DNA from: Chara braunii
Taxonomy: Eukaryota > Streptophyta > Charophyceae > Charales > Characeae
Direction of reading: 5' to 3'
Assembly (NCBI GenBank): GCA_003427395.1
Contig: BFEA01000016.1
Coordinates: 4,661,242 to 4,708,830, forward strand
Length of the DNA: 47,589 bases
In this document: positions 10,254 to 20,998 of the stretch, one piece after another
Layout: each line of letters starts with the position of its first letter
How positions within the stretch are numbered: the first letter of the stretch is position 1
The notes under the pieces: model-generated
Told to the model about the DNA's origin: nothing
Databases searched by the model: none
The model's input: the letters and a program-made list of their open reading frames with translations, nothing else
Program-made: the position numbers and the translations under genes

Positions 10254-11068
10254 TTGGCTGAGAGGAGCTGGACGTCACTTCAACCCCCAGGCAAAAACGC
10301 GGGCTCACAGAGAGCCCTTGATCTGGCCTAGATCCAGGGCTGACTGTGGCCGCACCACAGCCACAACCTTAGTGTGGGGCAGTTTCTTTAACTGCCCTAT
10401 TTTCTTTTTCTTTTTCTTTTCCCCTGCTATCTCGGAATCTGGCGAGATAGCTGGTCTCCTGCCATTTCCAAAAGTGTTTTTCTTTTATTTTTCTGACAAG
10501 GGGTTGGAAAGTTACAGCCCCTTACAGTTTGATATATCTGGACCCTTTTTCCAGGGCAGATACATCGGGGAAAAGGCTGTACTTAGCCTTTTTCACTTAT
10601 GGCCCTTCAATTTCCAGGCTCCCTCTAAAAACGGGAGCCTGACAGTTACCTCTGGTAGCTTCTACCAGAGGTAGCACCACGTGAGGACAAGTGTCCTCAC
10701 CAAAAATGAAGAAAAAAAAAAGAACTAACTTTCTAATTCCTACTGAACCTGGCTTTTACCTCAGCCAGGTTCGTGTTGTTGCATGCAACAGCCTTCCCTT
10801 ATTTCCCTCTGCCCTCCCCTGAAAACGGGGAGGGCAGTTGGCAGGTTGGAAGGTGTAGGACCTCCCCCTCCTAACCCCCACGTCCTCGTCTCTTTCTCTC
10901 TTTATTCCATGCTTGTACTGTGGGCCGCGAGATTCAAGATCTTGCGGCCACAGTGTGTTGGCAAAAAAAAAACAAACGAAGTGGGAGCTATCGTGCCCCC
11001 ACACAGTCCCCAAGGACTGTTCTTTTCCTACCACGAGGCAGTTGCCTCGTTTTCGTTTTCTTTTTCTG

Positions 11069-11100
<32 letters not shown>

Positions 11101-11828
11101 NNNNNNNNNNNNNNNNNNNNNNNNNNNNNNNNNNNNNNNNNNNNNNNNNNNNNNNNNNNNNNNNNNNNNNNNNNNNNNNNNNNNNNNNNNNNNNNNNNNN
11201 NNNNNNNNNNNNNNNNNNNNNNNNNNNNNNNNNNNNNNNNNNNNNNNNNNNNNNNNNNNNNNNNNNNNNNNNNNNNNNNNNNNNNNNNNNNNNNNNNNNN
11301 NNNNNNNNNNNNNNNNNNNNNNNNNNNNNNNNNNNNNNNNNNNNNNNNNNNNNNNNNNNNNNNNNNNNNNNNNNNNNNNNNNNNNNNNNNNNNNNNNNNN
11401 NNNNNNNNNNNNNNNNNNNNNNNNNNNNNNNNNNNNNNNNNNNNNNNNNNNNNNNNNNNNNNNNNNNNNNNNNNNNNNNNNNNNNNNNNNNNNNNNNNNN
11501 NNNNNNNNNNNNNNNNNNNNNNNNNNNNNNNNNNNNNNNNNNNNNNNNNNNNNNNNNNNNNNNNNNNNNNNNNNNNNNNNNNNNNNNNNNNNNNNNNNNN
11601 NNNNNNNNNNNNNNNNNNNNNNNNNNNNNNNNNNNNNNNNNNNNNNNNNNNNNNNNNNNNNNNNNNNNNNNNNNNNNNNNNNNNNNNNNNNNNNNNNNNN
11701 NNNNNNNNNNNNNNNNNNNNNNNNNNNNNNNNNNNNNNNNNNNNNNNNNNNNNNNNNNNNNNNNNNNNNNNNNNNNNNNNNNNNNNNNNNNNNNNNNNNN
11801 NNNNNNNNNNNNNNNNNNNNNNNNNNNN
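11101..11828. other. Assembly gap (728 N) after a 31-T run
   Basis: Unknown bases inside LTR copy c. The left edge is a T run (11070-11100), a common cause of assembly breaks. Long reading frames spanning the N block are meaningless. The true LTR length here is uncertain. Confidence 0.95.
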
Positions 11829-12063
11829 AAAAACCATTGGCATAAGCCAACGGTTACAGCTATGTGCCCTTGGGCACATCTTCGGGCGCCATGTGGCGTT
11901 TTTGTTCTTTATTTGTTTATTTATTTATTTTATTTATTTTTATTTCGATTTATGCGTGTTACTGTTGCGCAGGGGCCATGCTGACCTGTGCGCGGCCGAT
12001 CTAGACTGCGCGATCGGGCGGTCGAGGTAGACCGCGCCTCTAAAAGAAACGGGCAGCTAAAAA

Positions 12064-12153
12064 AGGAGTTAGCCCGGCAGTACCACGAGTGAGATTCGAT
12101 CCCCATATCAGCAAGGTGAGAGTTGAGTGTGTTATCCTACTGGGCTAGCTCCT
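12064..12153 (-). other. tRNA-like unit inside LTR copy c
   Basis: On the minus strand the 90-bp unit opens GGAGCTAGCCCAGTAGGATA and closes GGGCTAACTCC. TAGCCCAGTAGG fits the Pol III A-box consensus. GGGGATCGAATCTC fits the B box with one or two changes. The outer arms form a 15/19 inverted repeat that includes a 7-bp acceptor-like stem. A second copy lies at 33170-33258 in LTR e. The anticodon arm is poor, so I do not call a functional tRNA gene. Confidence 0.5.
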
Positions 12154-12757
12154 GTTTCACACTAAATAGGAGTTGCTCTTCAATATGAAGAGCTTAGCCC
12201 AGGTAACATCCCTGTCTGCGGCTTTGCAGGCTCTGCCCGTGTGTGGCCTAGCAGGCCTGCCCCGGCTGTGGCCTAGCAGGGCTGCCCTGCCTGTGGCCTG
12301 CCGGTATTCCTGTCCGTGGCTTACCCATACCGGTTAGCCGCGTGACCGCGGCTTGGTCGGCCATCGAACCGGGTAAGCCTTGGCATTTGCCTATCGGGCC
12401 CCAGGTTCGAAGTCAGACCCCTCGGCCCTAGAGAAAACAAAAACTTCGTGCTTCTCCTGCGTCGTGGTCCTATATCCCGTCGCAACCCTCTTTTTAGCCT
12501 ACTTAGGCCCTGAATCCGCACGTTCCTGCGGCTTTGACAAAAATGTAGCCTTTGTCGTTCACACCCGATACCTCCGGACGTCACATGCGTCCGGACTAAA
12601 ATCTGAAAACTCTTAGTTTCTCAGTTCTAGGTCAGGTCTGAATAAATGTTTGACAAACGTCAGTCTCATCAAGTTCTTCAATTCAACACAAGAGTCGGAC
12701 AACATCCGACGTTCAAAAATACCGGCTAATACCCTTGTCAGGGTTTCTGCCCCGACA

Positions 12758-14267
12758 ACAATCCCAAACCCCATTGAACGACGTCCCCGTCGTTCACCCT
12801 ATATTAATCAATAATATAGGGTTCTGTGGATTCTTATGGAACTCTTTTCAACAAAATTTCTTTCAATCGAAAATAAACCGAAGTTTATAACTAAAATCCG
12901 AGTTATTGCCTCGGTAATCTAAAATTCAATCATCCTTGATTGGAATGGTACCAGATGTAGCCTCTGGCAAGCCTTTCATCAAAACCTGAATTTATACCGG
13001 TTCAAGTTTCGTAATCACTAAAATTTTTCAAGGAACTTTGTCTAAATGGTCCCAGCATCATCCCACTGGCGGCAACTCTAAACATTATTTAGTCTCTCAG
13101 AATGGTACCGGAAATAGTCTCCGGCTAGCCTTCTAAACCTCAGTCGGCTAATATTTACATTTATTAAAAAAAAAATCAGGTTTAACCTCCTGACGGGTAT
13201 TTCAAAATAAATAACCTTTTGAGCGGCCCAGACAGAATCTGAACCAACCATTCATGAGAGAAACTATTTATCAAAAGTCATTGTCCAGGTTTTGTATCCC
13301 ATTCCAATTACGAGTTATCACATATGATATTTTTTCTGCATGCTTTGTGATATGCGTCGAGGAGTGGTGTAATCCTCAAGGGATAACATCTCAACGTCAA
13401 GCCCCGCTTTAGACTCGAGCCTCACCACCTTCCCTCCGATTCCATTATCATGTGTTTGTCAGTCCCCTACCTACAAGGTTGAACTACCCTTTCTCTATGA
13501 CCTAGGCTGGTCAAACCCGGTCATAGAGGCGAGGCGACCCCATTCGTCACAAGGTCAAGATGACCACTCCTTCCCCCATGACGAGCGGCAGTCGTCACCC
13601 TTACAAGCAAAATTCTAACAATCACAATAATACCATCCCCCTTTTCAATGATAGTGTAGCCACCTTTCTTAAAAAAGAAAAAGTGACAGCATCCCACTAT
13701 GGACCAGGAACTAAGTTCCACCTACAGAGCTCACTGCATCAGGACTCATCATAACATGATAACTAAAAACATTACGAAAGTCCTAGGCTTTGATAAATAA
13801 TTGCATTACATGTTTTGTGAATAACTCATAGTTATGCCACAAGCCATATAATGCAAATTACATATCATTTTCCTAGAATTCTTACAACGAGAATATACAT
13901 CAAATAACAACATACATTTTCACAGAGAGTTCCATAACATTCCGGTCCAAAAATATTAATAAATTTGCATTGCATCACATTTCATCGAAAAAAGTAAAAA
14001 AAAAATCATTCAAATTTAAGAATCAACAAATTTTCGATCCAAAATTCACAACATAATTCTACGAACAGGTGTCGTAGAATTTATTAATTATTACAAAAAA
14101 ACATGGAGCCATAGGTTCCGGAATAAAATCAAATCCCAAGAGTCCAAAGTTACAATTTCATTGTATGTCCTCAGAACCAGTCAGCATTTAGTGATCCCAA
14201 AAGAAATAAAAGAGGAAAAGCGAGTCTTGAAAAAGAAAGAGAAACTTATACTAAAAAACTCTTTTTA
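12758..14267 (-). other. Non-coding 3' region of the gypsy element
   Basis: About 1.5 kb between the integrase stop and the 3' LTR with no credible ORF. It holds two clean hairpins: CTCTATGACC/GGTCATAGAG (13493-13502 with 13519-13528) and AATTCTACGA/TCGTAGAATT (14055-14064 with 14072-14081, 7-nt loop). Just outside the LTR, the minus strand reads AATGGGGTTTGGGATTGT, a weak candidate polypurine tract. Confidence 0.5.
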
Positions 14268-16034
14268 TTAAGTCCTTGGAATAAACTTTCTCAAATGCGA
14301 TCCCGACACCCAATTTCTATCTCGAGCCCCATCCATCTCTTCGATCTCATAAGCCCCATGCTCAGATTTTTTGATAATACGATAGGGCCCCAACCATCGG
14401 CTGTCCAATTTTCGAGACCATTGTTTTTCCAAGGACGAGTCATAAAGAAGCACAACATCCTCGACTTCCAATGGTTCCTTACGAACGCGAGACCCCTTAT
14501 CCCATCTTTCCTTGTCGGCCTGTTTGCTTTCTGCAGTAGAGGCAACAGCGTCCTCAATCATTTCCTCAGTGATCATTACTTATCTTGCTCTCAGTTCTAA
14601 TAACTCTTCCGTTGAAAGTTTTGTTTCCACATCCTGCTTTCTCCAAGTGGTCAGAAAACTCTCGATCGGAAAAGTTGCATGCCGTCCAAACCACAATGTG
14701 ACCGGAGCGTATCCAGTTGTCCGCTTTATGGTGACATTCTCAACAAAGAACGCCGTTCTCAGATATATTGGTCATCTTGAAGGATCGTCTCCGCACCATT
14801 TTGCCAATAAATTTGTTAGAGTGGCATGTCCACGCTCAACTGGCGCATTGGCCTGAGGATGTGCCCTTGTAGTATAGCTAAAGCTTACTCCAAGTTTCTT
14901 CAAAAGCGTCTGCACTTCCTCAGCCCGAAACTCACCACCCCGATCCATGACGATTTCCCGGACAAATGGGTACCGAAGATAATATTCCTCAATGCATTCT
15001 GCTAAAACATGACCAGTACGCTCACGAATGGCGCAGCCATCAACGAACCCAGTCAGATTATCGCTTGCATTGAAGATATATCTGTACTTATTAATCCCAG
15101 GTGGCATGACCAATAGATCCAGGTGTACTACTGCTCCCGGCTCAGCTACATAACGTGGATTAAGAGGTTCAACAAAACGCAGATTAGATCGCCTTTGGCA
15201 AGGAAGACAAGAGTTACAGAAGTCATTTACCATCTTGTTCATTCCTTTCCAAAAATAAAGATGTTGAATCTTTTTCAAAGTGACTCGTGCCGATCTATGT
15301 CCGCCTGCGACCCCATCATGCAAAGTCGCAATCACATCAAGTTGTCGGGTAACCCCACATACCACTCTTCTCGGAATGTCATCGTTGAATTTCTTAAAAA
15401 GATGACCATATCTTACAACAAAATCCTTACTCTTCTGACGAACATCTGGATCCACCTCGTCCTCCCTCAACTCACCATTCAACCACATTCTCATTAATTT
15501 ATACTCCCCATCATACTCTCCTTCTTTGAAAGCCTCTCTAATTTCATTGCCTTCTGCTTCTTCATTCATCATTTTCAGGTGGTCCTCGTGAATTAGAGAG
15601 TTCACAAGGAATGACATCTCTCCAGTGATCCTGAAAGTCTTATCAGCCTGCTCATGCCCATACTCAATCGTCAGCGGTTCTTTGATGAGCTCGACTTCAT
15701 CAGACAAAGCCAAATTCATTATTTGCTCAGTTGTTCTTTCACCCCATGGGTCTTCCTCAATGAATGGCTCCCCAATCACGAGCTCTGATCGCACATGATG
15801 AAAACAAGGAGCATTCCAGATGGTTTTCCCATTCCGCGTTGTTGCATCCGCCAAGTAATTGTATGAGTTAATACTCAACTGTGACTCTTCTCCTTCGAGG
15901 AATCCATCGACGGGAACTGAATCCTCAGCCTGATCCGTTGATGAGTCCCAATCAACACGACTCAATCCACCTGCTCGATTCTGAGCGCCTGAGATGCGCT
16001 CAATTTTAAAATTGAACATCCAAATATACGTCAG
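14268..16034 (-). pseudogene. Gypsy integrase (C-terminal part of pol)
   Basis: Integrase inserts the cDNA into the genome. It begins MFNFKIERISGAQNRAG, directly after the RNase H domain. The zinc-binding HHCC motif is visible as HDGVAGGH, about 30 residues, then CNSCLPC. The catalytic core has D in VVHLDLLV, D in IVMDRGGEF and E in NAPVERGH, with 35 residues between the second D and the E, so the DDE triad is intact. A GPF/Y-type tail is present (DSRWLGPYRIIK and VSGSHLRKF). Two stops interrupt it: TGA at 14774-14772 after GDDPSR, probably from a Trp codon, and TAA at 14582-14580 after ELRAR, probably from a Gln codon. The frame is kept throughout. Confidence 0.85.
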
Positions 16035-16418
16035 TCATCGAGCAATGGTTGGATCAGAAGGAGAATAGTTCTTCAGTGATTGAGCCAGAGCCGTAGGATC
16101 AACTCGCAGAATGAACCGTCTACCAAATACATAATTCCTGAAAATGCGCAGACAGTGAAGCACGGCGAGAGTTTCCTTCTTGAACTGGGAGTAATTCCGC
16201 TCAGTAATATTCAGAGTTCTGCTCTCTAACCTCAATGGTCGTTCCCGTCCTTCTCCATCCTTTTGGACCAAAACTCTTCCCAAAGTGGTAGGACCTGCAT
16301 CGGTCTCGATGATGAAAGGACGGCCTTCAGCACCGTCAAAGCAAGGAACTCCCAGAATCAGGCCGCCTTCTCGAAACTCAGCTTTAATATCCTCAACGGC
16401 TACTTGCTGCTTTGGTCC
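16035..16418 (-). pseudogene. Gypsy RNase H domain
   Basis: RNase H removes the RNA strand after minus-strand synthesis. The segment reads PFIIETDAGPTTLGRVL, LNITERNYSQFKKETLAVL and RFILRVDPTALAQSL, the usual order of the RNase H domain of Ty3/gypsy pol, with TDAG where TDAS is commonest. It is bounded by two in-frame TGA codons: 16421-16419 (after YQVWE, at the RT boundary) and 16037-16035 (after PTIAR, before the integrase). Both fit Trp TGG changed to TGA. Same frame as the RT C-terminal half and the integrase. Confidence 0.8.
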
Positions 16419-17625
16419 TCACTCCCAGACTTGGTACTTGCGTACTAACTGCCGCAAGTGTTCCACCCTTGCTGCGAATCTACGGATAAAAATACGCCAA
16501 AATCCGCATGTCCCGAGGAAACTCCGAATATCGGTAATAGATCTGAAGGGAGTCGGCCATTCCAAGATCTTATTCGTCTTCTTCATATCTGGCCGACGAC
16601 CCTTCTCATCACAAAGGAAACCAAGTAGTACCGCCTTCCTCATACCATACCTTGATTTAACCCCACTAGCTGTGAGGTTGTATTCCTTCAGCTTCCTCAG
16701 AACCTTTTCCACATTGCTGATGTGTTTCCACACGAATTTTCGAACACCGGGTAACACTTCAGTCTCGTCTTTAACTCGGGGTCCTGGGATAGCCAAATCA
16801 TCAATATATGGAGAGGTCACGTCTGGACAGAGCGGTTGCATGACTTCCATCATATATCTTTGCACAATTGCCACGGCATTCGTCCAACCCTGTGGAGCTG
16901 TCGCACATATGAAGCAGTCCCCGAGGCATGTGCATCGTCGTCATAGGTCGATCTGCTGTGTACAGCGGGAACTGATCATACCCTGAATACAAATCAATTA
17001 AGGTGATGATGGGCCCGCCTGCACAAGATTCCGAGAGTTGGTCGGCGTTCGGAAGTCCACCTGCATCTCGGACTGTTACAGAATTCAATTTTTGTAGGTC
17101 CTGAACCCATCGTAAAACATCGTTCGGCTTGATGAAGCAGAACCAAGGGGATGCATACGGCCCATACGAATAGTCTGCTACTTTGGTCCGAATCTTACCA
17201 TCAAGATAATCCACCACCTTCCGGTGATCGTCTGGATTCGGATATCGTGGACCTCTCACATTCCATGGCTCATGCGGTACCTTATGAATCCGGATCATTG
17301 GAATCATATCAACAACCAACCTTCCACGCTCATCATCATCAAAAGCATAAGCCAGATGATTTTTCCTCATAACATTGATAAAGAACTGGGTTTCCTCCTT
17401 GGTGAGGAGGTCATCCTCTCCAATGATCATCTCTTTGATCCTGTCTTCTATCAACCAACACGGTCCCCTCTCGCCTTTCTCCTTCAATGTTCTGATCCAC
17501 TCGCGATCTTCCTTGTAATACACTTCCTTCTCCTGAGTGATCAGAACTGGCACTGGTCGCGCTTTCTCCCCTACTTTCTTATACTTCCTCTTGGAGCCAA
17601 CGCCGAGCTTCCGTCCCCTAAAAAA
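16419..17625 (-). pseudogene. Gypsy reverse transcriptase
   Basis: RT copies the element RNA. The N-terminal half (frame open from 17625 to about 16900) includes RPVPVLITQEKEVYYKED and motif A, LIDLYSGYDQFPL. The C-terminal half (ORF 16874-16419) has the polymerase active site SPYIDDLAIPG (YIDD, about 16808-16797) and thumb-like text such as FLGTCGFWRIFIRRF. A one-base insertion near 16902 (TGCGACAGC for TGCACAGC) switches frame between the halves; with it removed, MCTAPQGWTNAVAIVQRY reads through, the standard region before YxDD. The first half is in the -1 frame relative to protease, starting at a TTTTTTA heptamer (17625-17619). Confidence 0.85.
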
Positions 17626-18527
17626 GACTCTTGCCTGACTGATGACAGTGATTCCTCCGTACGAGATTCATTTGGCCAATAAACAAGATGCATGGTTCCT
17701 GCACCTTCCTCGTCAACCACAACCTCTATCAGGGTCTGTACCAGGCTCGGATCAATTGTAGGATGACTTGCTGCAAAATTGATTGCCTGCGAGATACTAG
17801 GCAATGTCAACGAAAATTTCTGAGGATCCTTTTCTTTATCGATTGTCTCTTTCTCCCTCCTCAACTTCTCAGATTCTAAAAAGGTATATGATTCGGGATT
17901 TAACCGGTTCCCTGAATTTGCTGGTGGGGTATTTGCGCACTTTACCACTTCATAATAGCCGCAAACCGGATCGCATAAAACTACAAACATGGTGCCGTCA
18001 TGCTTGTTGAAGATTATGCTCTCTGTGCGACATTGAAAAGATCTTCCCAAGAGCACTTCGTGCTCAACCTTTGGCAATATATAAAAGTACGATCTCGCTT
18101 TTATTTTCCCAACTGTGACCATCACGCCACTAGTCGTCCCGCAAAATGGTGTTGCCCCGCTGGCTCCGATCAAATATCCAAAGTCATTGCGATTGATCTG
18201 AATTCCAGCTTCAATCGCATGCCTCTCCCTCATGATGTTCATTTCGGCCCCATCGTCTATGAGAGCCGATAACTCTCCACGGCCGATTTGAACTTTTATG
18301 AGGCCTGTGGCCACGCATTGCCAGTCCATCTTTGTGCCAGGAGGCGCCCGGTTAGCTTCTGGGGGGATGATCTCGCTCAGCTTGACTGTCACGACTTTCT
18401 TCCGAGTCATGCGCTGCTTAAATTCCTCACGAAGCTTTGGTGATACTGCAAGAATTTCCTTCAGGGTAACTAGATCACGTTGACTTTCCAAAATGCGATC
18501 CACCAACTGTTCAAAATCAATCCCTTA
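17571..18527 (-). pseudogene. Gypsy aspartic protease region with unusual DDGA active site
   Basis: Retropepsin cleaves the polyprotein. The active-site block reads GELSALIDDGAEMNIMRER, with IDDGA where D-S/T-G is typical. The flap and second half follow as YLIGASGATPF and EVLLGRSFQCRTES, the usual hydrophobic-hydrophobic-G-R motif. A Glu/Lys-rich linker then leads to the frame change at 17620. It lies in the same frame as gag and is separated from it by TGA (18731-18729) and TAA (18527-18525), with an open acidic linker between (VEEGDDDEEDERLRAEDELL). The TAA falls inside the readable text SIPVE-stop-GIDFEQL. Whether DDGA was the functional form or a mutation cannot be decided from one copy. 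Confidence 0.75.
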
Positions 18528-18728
18528 TTCAACAGGGATCGAGTACACATTCTTCTTTTTGAGAGGTTCTTCTTCCTCGACCTGGGTCTTTCCTACTTTC
18601 GACGCCCTTTCCATAGCTCTCTGTTTTGCTAGCAGTTCATCCTCTGCTCGCAATCTTTCATCTTCCTCATCATCATCCCCTTCTTCTACCTGAATAGGTT
18701 CTTTGTCTTCAAGTCTTTTTGAACTTTC

Positions 18729-20200
18729 TCATGGCGCAGGCTGCGATTGCGAGGTCTTCCTTATTTTTCTCGTCTGCACCATGACGGTTGGCATCCCTCG
18801 CTTGAGTACAGGTCTGGACATCGTCATTGGCCGTGTCATTGGCATTGCTTTTTGCGCCGAAGCGGCCGCAGGTGCTGACCCATCCTGTCCTTCGTTTCCC
18901 CATCCACCAAAGAGGAACACATTCGAAACGTTCGGCCAAACTTTATCCATGTCAACACATAATTGAACAATGGAATCTCGACATTTGCCCAGTTTTCTGG
19001 TTACCTGTCGCGCCCGACGAGCAATGTCGTCTCTCTTTTCCTCCGACTCTTTTTCGTCACACCCACCAATCTCCAGAGAAGGCATTGTTTCTTCCAACTC
19101 AAAAAGACTTGCTTCTTCAGGAGAAGCTAGGCGGAACGTGGCCGGAAGAGGACGGCCCATCCGTCGAAAAGCCTTTTTTCTCATTCCTCCTTCAATATCC
19201 TGATCGATGAAGTTTCCCTCGTAATCAAAGACTTCTCCTCGAATCGTCGTGAAGACGATATGATCCTTCTCGTCCTTGGCGAGAATCTGGCAGAAACGAA
19301 TAACGTGCCCCTTCATATCGCAATATTTGCAGACGTATTTCTGCCAGTTCCCACGCCCGCCTCCGTTTCCGCGGCTCCTACCACGGCCTCGACCACCGTG
19401 TGGTTGAGTCTGTTGACCTTGATTTATTTGTTCTTGACCAACCTGTCGCTCCCTGCTTCCATTTCCTCCGTTCCTGCTGCTTTCTCTTTGTTTACGAGAA
19501 GTACCTTGCCCTCCTCGTATCTGGTTCAAGGCTTTCCGCTCAGACTTGGTCAATTTACGAGGAGGTTCCCTTTCCTCCTCGCTTTCACTCTCACTGCTTC
19601 TCTCTTCAGTGACAGGCTCCTTCCCTTTTCTCTTCCCAGTTTTCGCCTTAGCCATCATCACTTGAAGCTTCAACCGCTCTTCTTTCATGCTGGTCATCAT
19701 TTCCTTCATGTCAGATAAGGTTTTACAGACTTCCCTGTCCTTATCTGTTCCCAACTGTATCCTCTCTCGATTCTCCTTCTGCTGTTTCAACAATCGGTAG
19801 AGGATCTGATCAAAGTTCCGAACCAATAAATTCTCTCGAATTTTTGGCCAATCATATCGCTCTTTCATTCCTTTTACCAATTTTAGCTGCTCCACTTCCG
19901 TGAAATTATCCAGGAAGATGAGGCAACGATCTTTGTCTGGAAGGTCAGGAACTAACCTTGCCACCCGCTCGAATTCGGTAAGGAACTGCTTTGTTGCACC
20001 ATTCGCAACATCTTTTCATTCGACCATTCGCAGCAACTTCCCAATTGCTCGAACTTTTTTGCCCATCCCGAGGCGTTGTTTCCATCGAACAATGGAACGT
20101 CAACCTTCGGGTTTTGATCCTTCTGGGACTGCTGAATAATCCTGGCAAGCTCCCGAATGTCATTTTTCCTCTCGTCCTGATTGTCGATGTTACCAGCCAT
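18729..20200 (-). pseudogene. Gypsy Gag with CCHC zinc knuckle
   Basis: Gag packages the element RNA into virus-like particles. The likely start is ATG 20200-20198 (MAGNIDNQDERKND), 174 bp after the primer binding site. The capsid-like part includes PLFDGNNASGWAKKFEQL and, after a frame change near 19980, VARLVPDLPDKDRCLIFLD. A charged coiled-coil-like stretch and an RG-rich stretch (GGRGRGRSRGNGGGRG) precede one CCHC knuckle, CKYCDMKGHVIRFC (C-x2-C-x4-H-x4-C, about 19334-19293), which binds RNA. The frame ends at TGA 18731-18729 after SQSQPAP but stays open beyond, so this TGA may be a decayed Arg codon and not a natural gag end. Confidence 0.8.
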
Positions 20201-20373
20201 CTTGAGTGAAGAAAAACAACAACATATTAATATAAATTAATCAATAATATCTCATAATTTTGGGATCAAATTACTGACTTTTTCATTAGGTCAAACAAGA
20301 AAAAGAAAATAACTTTTTACTCTATTAATCACCCAAGTGTCATTCCGCTAGGGACAACGGTAGTCTGCCGTTA

Positions 20374-20391
20374 TCCCCGGCAACGGCGCCA
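20374..20391 (-). promoter_or_regulatory. Primer binding site, tRNA-Asp type
   Basis: On the minus strand, two bases (GG) after the LTR end CGACA comes TGGCGCCGTTGCCGGGGA. This is complementary to the 3' end of plant-type tRNA-Asp with one difference, and is the primer site known for several plant gypsy lineages (Athila-like). It fixes the inner edge of the 5' LTR at 20394. Confidence 0.8.
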
Positions 20392-20635
20392 CCTGTCGAG
20401 CGCATCGGCCCTCGCGTGAAAACGAGGGCCCTCCCGGCCATGTCACGCAGGAGTTTACCTAAAAACATATCTTTCAGAGACAACTCGGGAATGACGCATA
20501 CTGTTCCGTGAACCGCCGAGACGGACGCGGTTGCTTCGCTCCTTCGCCGCTCTAGCCGGGTGCGCAAGCTATACATCCCGCGGTCCCCTATGACATGACA
20601 GGTTCCCACGGGGCATAAGCTTGCATCCCTAAGGG

Positions 20636-20774
20636 GCTGTCACCACCCTTAGGGGCGTATCCCTACCGAGCTACTGATCCACGTGCGAAGGCTTTTATAT
20701 GCAATCGCACGTGGATCAGTAGCTGTCACCACCCTTAGGGGCGTATCCCTACCGAGCTACTGATCCACGTGCGA
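20636..20774. repeat. Promoter duplication and 20-bp palindrome around the TATA box
   Basis: A 53-bp segment (20636-20688) is repeated exactly at 20722-20774. Between them, AGCTACTGATCCACGTGCGA (20669-20688) faces its perfect reverse complement at 20705-20724 across 16 bp that include the TATA box. Copy b shows the single, non-palindromic arrangement, so this rearrangement is private to copy d. Confidence 0.85.
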
Positions 20775-20998
20775 GGATCAGTAGCTCGTTCCCTGGGTAC
20801 TGATCTCCCAAGTATGAAGTGTACGCCGGTCGACTAGGACATTCTTACCCAAACGTGAAAACGATCCTTGGTCCCTAGCAATGAAACAACAAAAAAATCC
20901 CCATACTGAAAACAAAATCACACAATCCAAATCGTTGACTTGATGAGCTGGGCTGCCAAAGTGTCTCTTTTTCTACCTATATGAAAAAAAAACCATAA

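Larger units (their letters stand above)
7795..12757 (-). mobile_element. Giant LTR, copy c: 3' LTR of the gypsy element
   Basis: In minus-strand order it begins TGTCGGGGCAGAAACCC at 12757 and carries the GTCGGA/TCCGAC hairpin (about 12693-12709), a tRNA-like unit (12153-12064), the gap, the 11-bp hairpins (10949-10923 and 10341-10313), a TATA-like site (10253-10245), GCGCTGCCG-type repeats (10050-9780), the TTGAGTGA zone (about 9520-9400), the GGGGTTCGTTGCC block (about 8970-8810), ORF-A and the start of ORF-B. It stops at 7795 inside ORF-B, so the last roughly 1.5 kb of the LTR, including TATA and U5, is missing. It abuts copy b head-on. Its position next to the gypsy 3' end identifies it as that element's 3' LTR. 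Confidence 0.65.

Noticed and set aside
10756-12030. Long reading frames across the first N block on both strands
   Set aside because: The frames are open only because N is read as X; the flanks are poly-T and LTR sequence.
12064-12153. Functional tRNA gene
   Set aside because: A and B boxes are present but the anticodon arm does not fold properly, and the unit is repeated inside an LTR.
15123-19718. Plus-strand ORFs opposite the gypsy polyprotein
   Set aside because: Antisense shadows of gag-pol, which has unmistakable motifs on the minus strand.
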